NCBI GenBank assembly: GCA_963744905.1
Contig: CAVUUV010000006.1
Coordinates: 162,692-226,691 of the forward strand
Source: DATFFO01 sp963744905
GTDB taxonomy: Bacteria; Actinomycetota; Acidimicrobiia; Spongiisociales; ZC4RG35
Reading direction: 5' to 3'
Length of the DNA stretch: 64,000 bases
A program made the position numbers and the translations under genes. The notes below the pieces were generated by a model. The model saw only the letters and a list, made by a program, of their open reading frames with translations, ran no database searches and was not told where the DNA came from. Each line of letters starts with the position of its first letter. Within the stretch, counting starts at the first letter, position 1. This document shows positions 42,585 through 52,456 of the stretch, piece after piece.

Positions 42585-43232
42585 ATGATGAAAAGGCGCA
42601 CCCTCGACATCCTGTTCAGCGCAGGAGGACTGGGAGTTGCGGTTCTGTTGTTGGTCTTTGGCATCGCCATGGTGAGCCAGGCCAACTTCGCCAAGACCTA
42701 CGTATCCGATCAGCTGTCCCAACAGCAGATCTATTTCACACCTGCCGAGAACCTCTCGGCCGAAGAGGCCCAGTCGGCCTGCCTGGTGCAGTACGGCCAG
42801 GGCGACGAGGCCGCCCGGCTGATGACCACCGGCGCCCAGGCCGAGTGCTATGCCAACGACTACATCGGCTTGCACCTCGATAATGCCACCGGTGGGCTCA
42901 GCTATGCCCAGTTGGGAACCCCCCAGCGGCAGCTGCAGGCTCAGGTACAGGAGGCGACGGACAACAACGCCCCCAACCTGGCCGACCTGCAAGCACAGCT
43001 GGACCAGGTCAATGGCCAGCGGGACACGGCCTTCCGCGGTGAGACCCTGCGGGGCCTGCTGCTGACCACCTACGGGTTCAGCATCCTGGGCGAGAAGGCC
43101 GCTCTGGCAGCCACGGTGGCGTTCATCGCCGCCGGCCTGCTGGCGGCCCTGTCGATAGCCGGGTTCGTGCACGCCTTCCGCACTCCCGAGACGAAGCCCT
43201 TCGCCCCGGTCAAGGAACCGGTCGGCGTCTGA
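42585..43232 (+). CDS. Conserved membrane protein of unknown function
   Basis: 215 residues. One membrane segment at the N-terminus (GGLGVAVLLLVFGIAMVS) and two near the C-terminus; between them a 110-residue extracytoplasmic-looking part with two cysteines (SACLVQYG, AECYANDYIG). Homologues of this shape occur in actinobacteria, function unknown. Ends before a hairpin at 43258-43285. Confidence 0.75.
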   Translation: MMKRRTLDILFSAGGLGVAVLLLVFGIAMVSQANFAKTYVSDQLSQQQIYFTPAENLSAEEAQSACLVQYGQGDEAARLMTTGAQAECYANDYIGLHLDNATGGLSYAQLGTPQRQLQAQVQEATDNNAPNLADLQAQLDQVNGQRDTAFRGETLRGLLLTTYGFSILGEKAALAATVAFIAAGLLAALSIAGFVHAFRTPETKPFAPVKEPVGV

Positions 43233-43257
43233 GCGACAGACCCGAGTCGACGCCATC

Positions 43258-43285
43258 CGATCCCCGGACTCCGGTCCGGGGATCG
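43258..43285. terminator. Perfect hairpin, probable terminator
   Basis: CGATCCCCGGAC, loop TCCG, GTCCGGGGATCG: 12-bp arms, no U-run. 26 bases after the stop of the membrane protein gene. Confidence 0.6.
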
Positions 43286-43311
43286 GCGCGTCCGGGCCGG
43301 ACCCACTTATC

Positions 43312-43322
43312 TCGTATTACGA
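43312..43322. promoter_or_regulatory. Palindrome before the ClC-MarR operon
   Basis: TCGTATTACGA, a perfect 11-bp palindrome ending seven bases before the GTG of the channel gene. It overlaps the likely -10 region (TATTAC), so a repressor such as the MarR protein in the same operon could bind it. Short, hence uncertain. Confidence 0.35.
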
Positions 43323-43329
43323 TCTAACT

Positions 43330-44547
43330 GTGCTGCGCCGATTCCAGGCCTTCCGTCTCCTGTCCGGGCTGGTGGTGGCCGTGGGGATAGCCGGTGGGGC
43401 GATTGGCGCCGTCTATCTGGGATCCCTTCACGGTCTCGAGTTACTCCTGGCTCCTCCAGGCCACAGCCGGACCCTGGTCGTCGTGTTGCTGATCGGGGCG
43501 GGACTGGCCATCGGCGGGCTCGTCCATTGGCTCGGCGACACCGGCGACGTCGAGCTGTTGGTCGACAACATCCACGTCAGCGGTGGTAACCGGGATGTAA
43601 GGGCCCTGCGCTCGCTCCTCCCCACCTCTTTGATCGGAATCGCCGCCGGTGGTGCTCTGGGACCGGAGGCTCCTCTCGTGCAGACGGGCGGAACCGTGGC
43701 CACCTTGATCGGGCTGAGGGGCAACCGGGATCAGGAGGAGCTCAGGGTCCTCTCCATCACCGGCATGGCGGCCGCTTTCACCGTGCTGTTCGGGGCTCCC
43801 CTCGGGTCGGCCATCTTCGCCCTCGAGATCCTCCATCGCCGCGGGCTCGAGTACTACGAGGCGCTGATGCCGGCGCTGGCCGGGGCTCTCATCGGGTTCG
43901 GCGTGTACTTGGGTCTGCAAGGAGTCGGGTTCGGCCCCGTGTTCGAGCTTCCTGATGCTCGGGTCGGCACCACTTCGGATCTGGGTTGGGCGGTGCTCGC
44001 CGCGGTCGCCGGGGCGCTCATAGCCGCCTCATTCGCCCGACTGGTAACGGTCAGTCGCCGTCTCGTAGCTCAGATCCCGGTCTGGCTGCGGCCGGCCTCG
44101 GGAGGGCTGGTGGTCGGGATCCTCAGCCTGTGGTCGTTCGGCGCACTCACCTTTGGCGAGGGTCAGATCTTCCGCCTCGTCGCCCCGGGTATCACAGTGG
44201 CGGCGTTGCTCGCAGCCCTGGTCTCCAAGCTCCTCGCCAGCGCGGTTTGCCTCTCCACCGGATGGAGAGGAGGCTTCATAATCCCGCTGTTCTTCATGGG
44301 CGCGGCGGCCGGACTTGTGCTCCACGCCGCCCTGCCCGGGGTCGACCCGACCATGTTGATGGCGGCTTGTATGGTGGCGGCCAACGTCGGGGTAACGAAG
44401 ACGCCCCTGGGAAGCACTCTCGTGGTAACCGAGATGGCCGGAATCCATCTCCTACCCACCACCACCCTCGCCGCGGTGGTGGCGATGCTGCTGACCAGCG
44501 AGGTGAACCTCATCACCAGTCAGAGAACCCGGACCACGCCCGCATGA
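43330..44547 (+). CDS. ClC family chloride channel/transporter
   Basis: 405 residues from GTG 43330, about ten or eleven membrane segments. GIAAGGALGPEAPLVQTGG contains the conserved GxEGP-like motif with the gating Glu, and FGAPLGSAIFALE and NVGVTKTPLGSTLVVTEMAG match the second and third selectivity regions. Chloride or fluoride exchange is likely. Its TGA overlaps the ATG of a MarR-type gene. Confidence 0.9.
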   Translation: MLRRFQAFRLLSGLVVAVGIAGGAIGAVYLGSLHGLELLLAPPGHSRTLVVVLLIGAGLAIGGLVHWLGDTGDVELLVDNIHVSGGNRDVRALRSLLPTSLIGIAAGGALGPEAPLVQTGGTVATLIGLRGNRDQEELRVLSITGMAAAFTVLFGAPLGSAIFALEILHRRGLEYYEALMPALAGALIGFGVYLGLQGVGFGPVFELPDARVGTTSDLGWAVLAAVAGALIAASFARLVTVSRRLVAQIPVWLRPASGGLVVGILSLWSFGALTFGEGQIFRLVAPGITVAALLAALVSKLLASAVCLSTGWRGGFIIPLFFMGAAAGLVLHAALPGVDPTMLMAACMVAANVGVTKTPLGSTLVVTEMAGIHLLPTTTLAAVVAMLLTSEVNLITSQRTRTTPA

Positions 44548-44966
44548 TCCCGTCGGCCGACCGCCCCCTGGGAGACGTCGAGTACCAGGCCCTGGCCCGC
44601 TTCAGGCACCACCTTCGCCGTTTTCTCCGCTTCTCGGAGCGGGCCGCCCAAGCCGAGGGGCTGACACCGGCCCAACATCAGTTGTTGCTGGCGATACGCG
44701 GACATCCCCCCGGGAGAGGTTCTCCATCCATTGGAGATCTGGCCGGGGTTCTCATGCGCCGCACCCATTCGGTCGTGGGGTTGGTCGATCGGGCCGAGCA
44801 GAAGCGCCTGGTGGTGAGCCACCCCGATCCCGCCGATGCCAGACGACGCCTGGTGGATCTCACCGAGAGGGGAACACAGATCCTGGAGCGGTTATCCGAA
44901 CTCCATCGTCGGGAACTTCGCAGCTTCCAGCACGACCTGATGGAGGTTTTTCGTGACCTCCACTAA
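44544..44966 (+). CDS. MarR family transcriptional regulator
   Basis: 140 residues. Winged helix: LTPAQHQLLLAIRGHPP, then SIGDLAGVLMRRTHSVVGLV (recognition helix) and ARRRLVDLTERGTQIL (wing). Translationally coupled to the ClC gene (ATGA). Likely controls this operon in response to a ligand or halide stress; ligand unknown. Confidence 0.88.
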   Translation: MIPSADRPLGDVEYQALARFRHHLRRFLRFSERAAQAEGLTPAQHQLLLAIRGHPPGRGSPSIGDLAGVLMRRTHSVVGLVDRAEQKRLVVSHPDPADARRRLVDLTERGTQILERLSELHRRELRSFQHDLMEVFRDLH

Positions 44967-44994
44967 AGCGGCCAGGGGTGGCATTGACTTGTGG

Positions 44995-45083
44995 CGGAGG
45001 GGGCGGGATTCGAACCCGCGAGACCCCGCAAGGGGCCTAACGGTTTTCAAGACCGTCGCCTTCGACCGCTCGGCCACCCCTCC
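44995..45083 (-). tRNA. tRNA-Ser (anticodon TGA)
   Basis: 89-nt class II tRNA on the minus strand. Acceptor GGAGGGG/CCCCTCC, discriminator G, anticodon stem ACGGT/ACCGT around CTTGAAA (TGA), long variable arm GGCCCCTTGCGGGGTC. Confidence 0.95.
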
Positions 45084-45417
45084 GGGTGTCTAAAACCCCC
45101 TGGTCAGAGGCGCTCACCAGATCACGATTAGCCGCATCGAGACGGTCCTCACTGGGTCGAGTGCCCCTGACGGTGGGTGTGTCGATGGTCAGCGTATCAT
45201 CGGGGACCGAAGTTCTTGCTGCGTCTGGCCATCTTCGAGGTCGGCTCCCAAAACCGAGTTCTCCGGGGCCGACCGTCCCGGCCCCCTTGCTCGAGTGACT
45301 TCAAGTGCCTTCGACAGTCGGTAGCGCGTAAGCCGACGCCCACCGAGGATCGCATCTGGCCGGAATTCACCTCCAGGATGTTCAGGCGGGGACCGGCCGC
45401 CCGCCTTCCTCCGCAAA
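45084..45417. other. Intergenic region, no feature found
   Basis: About 330 bp between tRNA-Ser and the 3' end of the membrane protein gene. Open frames here are short and lack start signals; no repeat or hairpin of note was seen. Confidence 0.5.
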
Positions 45418-46068
45418 CTATGCGACCCGCTCCGATCCAGATTCGAACAGAAGTGTGGCGAGTGGATGGCCCGGGGTCCGGTCACCGGGGCTACCAAGAC
45501 GGTCTGGCAGCGACACTGCCAAGCGCTGGGTGCTCACCTGGGTCAGGGTGTCGCTATCTTGCTCCACGATCGGGGCGTTGGCGAGGGACACGACCGTGCC
45601 GATCGCCAGCGCGAGGGCGACGGCGGGCATGAACCAGCCGGGACGCACGCGGGCGCGCCACAGAGTCCAGATCGCGACAAGGCCGAGCAGAATGCCGAAC
45701 ACGATGCTGCCGACGTGGCCGACGTCGGTCAGGGGGCGTGCCTCTTCGCATACCGGCGGGCAGTAGACGATGGGGAAACCGTTGGTGAGGGCGGCCCAGA
45801 CGAGGCCCAGGATCCCCGCGCTCAACACCCCGCCACCGTTGCCCTGGGCTCCGGCCATGAACGAGATCGCCCACCAGAGCTGGATGAGCGCCACGCCGAC
45901 CAGTGTCGTCGCCTCGGTTAAGAGCAGGGTCCCGTGCAGGTCGAACAGGCCGACCCCAAAGTCGATGGTGATGTGGAGCGCGCTGAAGAACATGGTCAAC
46001 AGTCCGAGCCAGAGCCACAGTGGCATCCGCCATGAGCGCCCCGACCACGCGAACTGTTCGCTGCTCAT
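45418..46068 (-). CDS. Integral membrane protein of unknown function
   Basis: 216 residues from ATG 46068, six hydrophobic segments (for example LWLWLGLLTMFFSALHIT and GIVFGILLGLVAIWTLW-like text). The frame is open upstream to 46248 with sequence that looks partly coding (HALQELHGQAGLYVDG), so a longer protein starting at a GTG near 46188 is possible. No family recognised. Divergent from the molybdoenzyme gene. Confidence 0.65.
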   Translation of the reverse strand: MSSEQFAWSGRSWRMPLWLWLGLLTMFFSALHITIDFGVGLFDLHGTLLLTEATTLVGVALIQLWWAISFMAGAQGNGGGVLSAGILGLVWAALTNGFPIVYCPPVCEEARPLTDVGHVGSIVFGILLGLVAIWTLWRARVRPGWFMPAVALALAIGTVVSLANAPIVEQDSDTLTQVSTQRLAVSLPDRLGSPGDRTPGHPLATLLFESGSERVA

Positions 46069-46340
46069 TTGCGCACGATAGGCCCGAAGGCCCCCGATGT
46101 GCCTGACTAACTCGAGCTCTCGCCGGCCGTCCACATAAAGGCCGGCCTGGCCGTGGAGCTCCTGCAGAGCGTGGACGGTGCCGGAATGCACCTTCGGCGA
46201 TCCGGTCCGGCGCTTCGCAGGGGCGCTTCGAGGGCACATCGGGGGCATTCGGATATACGATTGGACATTGCCTCGGCCGGAGGTGTCTTGTCACCATCCG
46301 GCCCCGGGGTGTCAGAAGCGCGAGGGAGCAAGAATGGTCG

Positions 46341-48750
46341 TTGAAGCACCTGAGAGAGACGAAGGTGGCCACCTTCTGTCCGCTGTGCGTGTCGCGATGC
46401 GGGGCGCTGGCGACGGTCACGGACGGGACGTTCTCGCTGTCTCGCGACCCGTCGCACCCGACGGGGAAGGCTCTGTGCGTCAAGGGCAAGGCGGCGGCAG
46501 ACATCTCCGCTCATCCCGACCGCCTGCAGCATCCGTTGAAACGCACCGCGCCGAAGGGCGCCTCCGATCCCGGATGGCAGCGTATCGGCTGGGAGGAGGC
46601 ACTCGAGCACCGTCGCCACCCGTCTGCGGGCGCTGGCCCGGGATCATGGTCCGGAATCGGTCGTGTTCAGCTCGGTGTCGCCCTCGACCTCGGCGATCGT
46701 CGACTGTGTCGATTGGATCCAGCGGCTTCAGCGTGCGTACGGCAGCCCCAATCTCCTCACCTCCATGGAGCTGTGCGGGTGGGGTCGCCATCTGGCGTCT
46801 CTCTACACGTTCGGGGCGCCGGTGCCGGGCAGGTTCATGCCCGATCTCGACCGGGCCGGGTGCATTCTGTTCTGGGGTTACAACCCGTTGGTGTCGCGCC
46901 TCGCCCACGCTACGGCGACGAGGGCGGCGCTGCGCCGCGGGGCGAAGCTGGTCGTGGTCGATCCTCGCCGGGCCGGGTTCGCCGCCCAGGCCGATCCTTG
47001 GCTGCGAGTGCGTCCCGGCACCGACGCGGCTCTGGCGCTCGCGATCACGAACGTGATGATCGAGCGCGGCTGGTACGACGACCCGTTCGTGCGTCGCTGG
47101 ACGAGCGGCCCGCTCCTGGTCCGCACCGATACCGGGAGGTTCCTGCGCGCCGCCGATCTGGCTTCCGACGGCGACGCGGGTCACTACGTCGTCTGGGACG
47201 AGGTCTCGCGCCTGCCGCTAGTCGTGGATCCGGCCGCCCGTGGCACGGACATCAACGACCACCAGCGACTGGCGCTGATGGGGACTGTCGAGGTGGCCAC
47301 GGCCGGAGGGTCGGTGGCCTGCCGTCCGGCATTCGACCTCGTAGCCGAACAATGCCGGGCCATCTCACCGACGATCGCCGAGGAGATCACCGGTGTCCCG
47401 GCGGCGGAGATCGAACGCACCGCTCAGATGCTGTGGGAGCACCGCCCCGTGGCGTTCTACACCTGGAGCGGTCTCGAGCAGCACAGCGACACGACCCAGA
47501 TCGTCCGAGCCATCAACGTTCTCTACACGCTCACCGGCTGCCTCGACGCTCCGGGCGGCAACGTGCTGTTCACGCCCGTCCCGTCCAACCCGGTCGCCGG
47601 TGCGGAACTGCTCGAAGCGGGGCAGTGGGCGAAAGCCATCGGCGTCGACGACCGGCCCCTGGGGCCGGCCCGCTTCGGTTTCGTCACCGGGGAGGATTTC
47701 TACACCGCGGCGCTGGAGGGCCGACCCTACCGGGCCCGGGGCCTGGTGAGCTTCGGGTCGAATCTCCTGATGGCCCACGGCGACAGCGCCCGCGGTCGGG
47801 AGGCGCTGCGGGGACTCGACTTTCACGTACACCTGGACCACTTCATGACCCCGACCGCCGAACAGGCAGACATCGTCCTCCCGGTCACCACTGCCTTCGA
47901 AGCCGAGGGATTGAAGATCGGATTCGAGGTTTCCCAGGAGGCCGAGTCGCTGGTCCAGCTGCGCACCCCGCTGACGAAGCCGGTGGGCGAGGCCCGCCCG
48001 GACATCGAGATCATCTTCGAGCTGGCCACCCGCCTCGGACTCGGTGAGCATTTCTTCGGCGGCAACGTCAACGCCGGCTGGGAATACCAGCTGGAGCCGA
48101 GCGGGGTGACGCTCCAGCAGCTACGCGACAACCCGGCTGGAGTCCGGCTGCCGTTGGAGGCCCGGTACCGGAAACATGCGGCGGTGGGGAACGGCGGGGT
48201 CCCGGTAGGGTTCGACACGCCGACGGGACGGATCGAGCTCTATGCCGAAGCCTTCCTCGATATCGGCCAGCCGCCGGCTCCCACGTTCACCGAGCCTGCG
48301 TTGAGCCCCCGCTCTCGTCCCGACCTCGCCGACGAGTTCCCGCTGGTGCTCACCTGTGCCAAGTCGCTGTACTTCTGTGAGACACAGCACCGCCAGGTCG
48401 CCTACCTGCGCCGCCACGCGCCCGATCCAGAGGTCGAGCTGTACCCGGAAACAGCAACCGCGCGAGGCATCGCCGAGGGAGATTGGGTTGAGATCGCCAC
48501 CCCGAAGGGCACGGTTCGGGCCCGAGCCGTGTTCAACGAGACCCTCGCCCCCGACGTCGTCTGTGGCCAGCACGGCTGGTTCGAACCATGCGAGGAACTC
48601 GACCTGGCCGGCTACCCACCGTTCGGGCCGGGCAGCGCCAACCTGAACCTGGTGCTCAGCCAAACCCCTAGCGACCCGATCAGCGGCAGTTCACCACTGC
48701 GAGCCCAGGTCTGCCGGGTCGCACCCCTGGCGGAAGAGAGCGGCATCTGA
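46341..48750 (+). pseudogene. Molybdopterin oxidoreductase (DMSO reductase family), one frameshift
   Basis: About 800 residues if repaired. Start at TTG 46341 or GTG 46365 (MATFCPLC). A [4Fe-4S] site CPLCVSRCG and a later KALCVKG open the protein, then GWQRIGWEEALE. Near 46603 one extra C shifts the frame; VVFSSVSPSTSAIVD continues from 46663. SMELCGWGRHL places Cys at the Mo-ligand position, FWGYNPLVSRLAHA and DPRRAGFAAQADPWLRVRPG bind the cofactor, and GDWVEIATPKGTVRARA is the C-terminal cap. No Fe-S or membrane subunit is adjacent, so the partner is unknown. The shift may be a sequence error. Confidence 0.85.
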
Positions 48751-48892
48751 CGGCCCACTACGGCGCCTGCCACGGCGCCGGCGGGGCGAGGAACTCGCCC
48801 GAAGCGTCGTAGACGCCGGCTTGGCGAATTTGGAAAAGCGACTCGACCAACGGCAACCGGTCACGAAGAGAATGCCCCTGTCCACACACCCT

Positions 48893-49237
48893 TCAGCACA
48901 GGCAGGTGACGATGGCGTCCATGGCGAACATGCCCCGCTCGTGGGCAATAGCGAGTCGATGATGTCCGTCGATCACGTAGTAGTCGTCTCCTACCTGCCG
49001 CAGTCTGATCGTTGGGAGATGTTGGTCCCTCAATCTGTCGCGTAGGGCGCTCAGCCGCCGCCTCAAATGGGGCCGAAGCGGACGGAAGCACCGATCGAAA
49101 TCGCAACACCGCGCAACCGTGCCGATGATTCGGCCGAGCGGGACCAACGCCGCGGTGGTAACGGTCTCTCCCGCCGACGAGCGATCGACGTCGGACAGCA
49201 GAGATAGCGGCAAACACCTCCGAAGGAATCTCCACAT
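48893..49237 (-). CDS. Small ParB/Sulfiredoxin-fold protein
   Basis: 114 residues from ATG 49237. The C-terminal half has LPTIRLRQVGDDYYVIDGHHRLAIA, the ParB-like nuclease/CTPase fold with the DGHHR box; the rest of a ParB (HTH, dimerisation) is absent. The N-terminal half is basic (RPHLRRRLSALRDRLRD). Stand-alone versions occur in many bacteria with unknown jobs. Divergent from the MFS-HEAT gene with a 26-bp palindrome just upstream. Confidence 0.7.
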   Translation of the reverse strand: MWRFLRRCLPLSLLSDVDRSSAGETVTTAALVPLGRIIGTVARCCDFDRCFRPLRPHLRRRLSALRDRLRDQHLPTIRLRQVGDDYYVIDGHHRLAIAHERGMFAMDAIVTCLC

Positions 49238-49248
49238 AACAGACCTAT

Positions 49249-49274
49249 AACATATCGATGACTGTCGATATGTT
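49249..49274. promoter_or_regulatory. 26-bp inverted repeat, probable operator
   Basis: AACATATCGA (49249-49258), spacer TGACTG, TCGATATGTT (49265-49274): exact 10-bp arms, AT-rich in a GC-rich genome. It lies in the divergent promoter region of the ParB-like and MFS-HEAT genes. Confidence 0.6.
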
Positions 49275-49389
49275 GCCAACTGGGGCTTCGAAATGCAAGT
49301 CCCGCCCCGCCGGGCGGCCCCACAGCAACTCGCACACGACCCGAGCTGTTACCTTCCCCGTCGGGAGGACGCTGCTAGACCTGAGCGCC

Positions 49390-52300
49390 ATGACCGCCGC
49401 CACCGACCACCCTCCGCTACGTCGCCTGTGGTCTGCATTGGGGGTTCGGGGCGAAGAGAAGGCTCTCGTCGGATGGATGGTGGCTCTCTTCGCCGTCACC
49501 CAATCCAGCCACGGAGTAGGGGCAAACGCGGCCGATGCACTGTTCTTCCTCAGGTACGGGGTCGACCGACTCCCCCTGATGATCCTGCTGTCTGGGCCGG
49601 CGGTGATGATCGTGACCATGGCTCATGCCTCCGGGCTCGCCTCCCGAGGCGCCACCCGATGGCTCTGGCTTTCCTCCGCCATCGGAGCAGTTTGGGTCGG
49701 CCTGGAATGGGCCGGTGTCTTCCTAGAAACCTCCGCCGTGTACCCCATCATCTGGATATCGACCCAGGTCCTCATCACCGGGACCCTGACCATCATGTGG
49801 AATGCCGCCGGTGCCGCCTGCACCACCAGGCAGGCCAAACGCCTCTTCCCCATCTTCGCCACCGCCGGAGTGGCGGGAGGGATCGTAGGCAACCTCCTGG
49901 TCGGCCCGCTGGCCTCCTGGCTGGGCACCCAGAACCTGCTGGCGGTCCAGTGTCTTCTGCTGGTCGGCAGCACGGTGCTCTTGGTCCGTGCGAGAACGCT
50001 CCTCGGGGAGGACACCGGGACGCACCCGGTCCGGGCAGAGATGGCAGAGGCATTCGCCGCCATCCGCGCCTCCAGGTTGCTCAAGCTGGCTTCGGTTACC
50101 GCCTTTGCTCTGTTCGCCGTCTTCTTCCTGGTCGTCTTTCCTTTCAGCCAGGTGGTGACGGCGTCGTTCGGCACCGAAGCCGAGGTGGCCACCTTCCTGG
50201 GCCTCTTCTCGTCGATAGCCACCGCCGCCACCTTCCTCTGCTCCCTGTTCATCACCAACCGGCTCTTCCGCCGGCTGGGCATCGTCATCTCGCTGATGAT
50301 CGTCCCCCTGGTCTACGTGGGCGGGTTCGCTCTATGGCTGGTGACATTCGGACTGGTCACGGCCGCCATCGCCCGCGCATTGCAGTGGGTGGCGGTCAAC
50401 GCCATCCAGCTGACCACCTTCAGCGCCCTGTTCAATGTGCTCAGCCCTCGCAGACGGGGAGCCGTGCTCGCTTTCGTCACCGCCGTGCCCGCCCAACTCG
50501 GAACCATGGCAGGCGGGCTGATACTCCTCTCGTCGGAGGATCTGTCGAGAACCGGCCAGTTCGTCATCGGGCTGGCCATCTCCGGGGCAGCATTGGCGAT
50601 CGTGATAGCCATGCGGCCCGCCTACCTGACTGCCGTCGTTTCGGCCGTCAAGAGAGGGCTGGTCGGGGTCTTCGACGTCGCCCAGGCCGGCGTGGTCGCT
50701 CCCGTGGATGGTGACGTAGAGCGCATCCTGCGGTCCCATCTCGACGATCCCCGCCCGGAAGCACGCGCCGTGGCGCTCTCCGGTCTCACCCGTCTCCCCG
50801 CAGGCGTGGCCGGCTCCCGTCTGGAGCCGATGCTCGAGGACGAGAGCCCTCTGGTGCGCTCGGCCGCCTTCGACTCGATCTGCGCCCTCGAACCGGACCG
50901 CATGGCGGGACATATCGCCACGGCGCTGGACGATGAGTCTCCTCAGGTTCGTCTGAATGCTCTCCGCTCGTTGACCCCGGACTCGATCCCGAATATCAGC
51001 GCCACCGTTTCGCCTGCCCTGGGCGATCCCGATGTCCGGGTGAGAGCAACGGCCGCTGCGCTGGTCGGGGGGGACGCCGCCAGGCGGACCGTGGAGGAGA
51101 TGTTGAACGGCGGAGATCCGGCCGCGATCAGCGCCCTGCTCGAACAGACGGCTCGGTCTTCCCGCCTGCCGGGGGTCGACCCGGCGCGTTACCTGAGTCA
51201 TCCCGATCCTCGAGTTCGCTCGGCGGCCGCCACGGCTCAGGCAGCGCGCCCGGAGGCCGACCCGGAGAATCTGCTGCCCGGCCTCGACGATCCATCCATG
51301 CGGGTGCGGAGGGCGTCGGCCGCGGCGCTGGCCGCCAGACCCTCGGGTCGTCATCTCCTGTTGGGGGTCCTCGAGGACGGCAGCGTGGCGGCGACCGACG
51401 CCGCCCTCGAGGCGCTGACTCCGGTGGAAGACATCGGCTGGGAGTTCGGGGAATGGGCGAAGAATGAAGCCCAACGGGCCAGCTTCCTCGGCTCCGCCGC
51501 CGGGGCGCTGGAGGGCGAGATCGGCTCGACCACGGGCCAGTTCCTGATCCGGGTGCTGCAGCGTCGCTCCGACACCCTGGTTCGCTGGGTCCTCAGGGCG
51601 ATGACCACCCCGGCCACGACCGACGTCATGTCGATCGTCGAGCGAGGGGTCCGGTCCCCCGATCCGGAGACCAAAGATCAAGCCATCGAGGCGTTGGAGA
51701 CGATTGGAGCACGAACGGTGCTCTCCGTCCTTCTCCCCCTGCTGGAACCCGACACCGATCGGCGCCGAGCCCGGTGCCCGAGAGACGCTGCGCCGACTGT
51801 CCGAAGACTTCGACCCGTGGCTGCGAGCCCTGGCGATCCGGTGTCTGGCCACCGAGATCCGCGACGATCTGGCTCATCTCGCCTCCATCTCCGCAGCCGA
51901 CCAATCCGACCTGGTTCGCCAGGCTCTGCCAAGCTTCGGGCCAATGCCCATCGAGCATCTCGACACACTCAATCGAATGGATCGGGTCCTGGTCCTCCAG
52001 CGGGTTCCGATGTTCTCCGGGCTCGACCCCGAAGACCTGGATCTGGTGGCGGCGACGATGGCTGAAATCCAGTTCGAGCCCCGAGAGCGGATCTACTCCG
52101 ACGGTGAGCCCGGCGACGAGATGCTGGTGATCGTCGAGGGCGAGGCGGTGGTCAGCAAGGCTCGCAACGGATCCCGTGACGTGATCGAGACCTACGGACC
52201 GGGCGACCATGTGGGAGAGCTGTCGCTGCTCCGGGGCGGGCAACGGATCGCCGACGTCGATTCGGGCGACCCCGGCCTCCACGGGCTTGTGCTGTCCAAG

Positions 52301-52390
52301 GCGGACCTGCTGTCCATCCTCGACGAGCGTCCCAGCGTGGCCATGGGCATGCTCGCCACCTTGGCCACCAGGCTGGCCGAACAGACCTGA
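49390..52390 (+). pseudogene. MFS transporter fused to HEAT repeats and cNMP-binding domain, one frameshift
   Basis: About 1000 residues. ATG 49390 (MTAATDHPPLRR) is preferred over ATG 49258, which lies in the operator palindrome. Residues 20-430: 12 membrane segments with ATP/ADP-antiporter-like text (AGAACTTRQAKRLFPIFATAG, GGIVGNLLVGPLASWLG). Residues 440-780: HEAT repeats (SPLVRSAAFDSICALEPD, DPDVRVRATAAALVGG). Near 51765 one extra C shifts the frame; the rest, with the cyclic-nucleotide-binding domain (FEPRERIYSDGEPGDEMLVIVEG, GDHVGELSLLRGGQRIADV), ends at 52390. The plan suits a transporter gated by cAMP or cGMP; an adenylate cyclase follows 66 bp on. Confidence 0.8.
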
Positions 52391-52456
52391 GGTCGGCCCC
52401 TCCCGGCCAGCGCACCCACCACTAAGGTTCGGGCGGGAGTCACGCACTCAGAAACA

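Noticed and set aside
46590..46670. Programmed frameshift or selenocysteine readthrough in the molybdoenzyme
   Set aside because: No in-frame TGA at the ligand position, where Cys is seen, and no slippery site or stimulatory structure; the same kind of +1 change occurs in many unrelated genes here.
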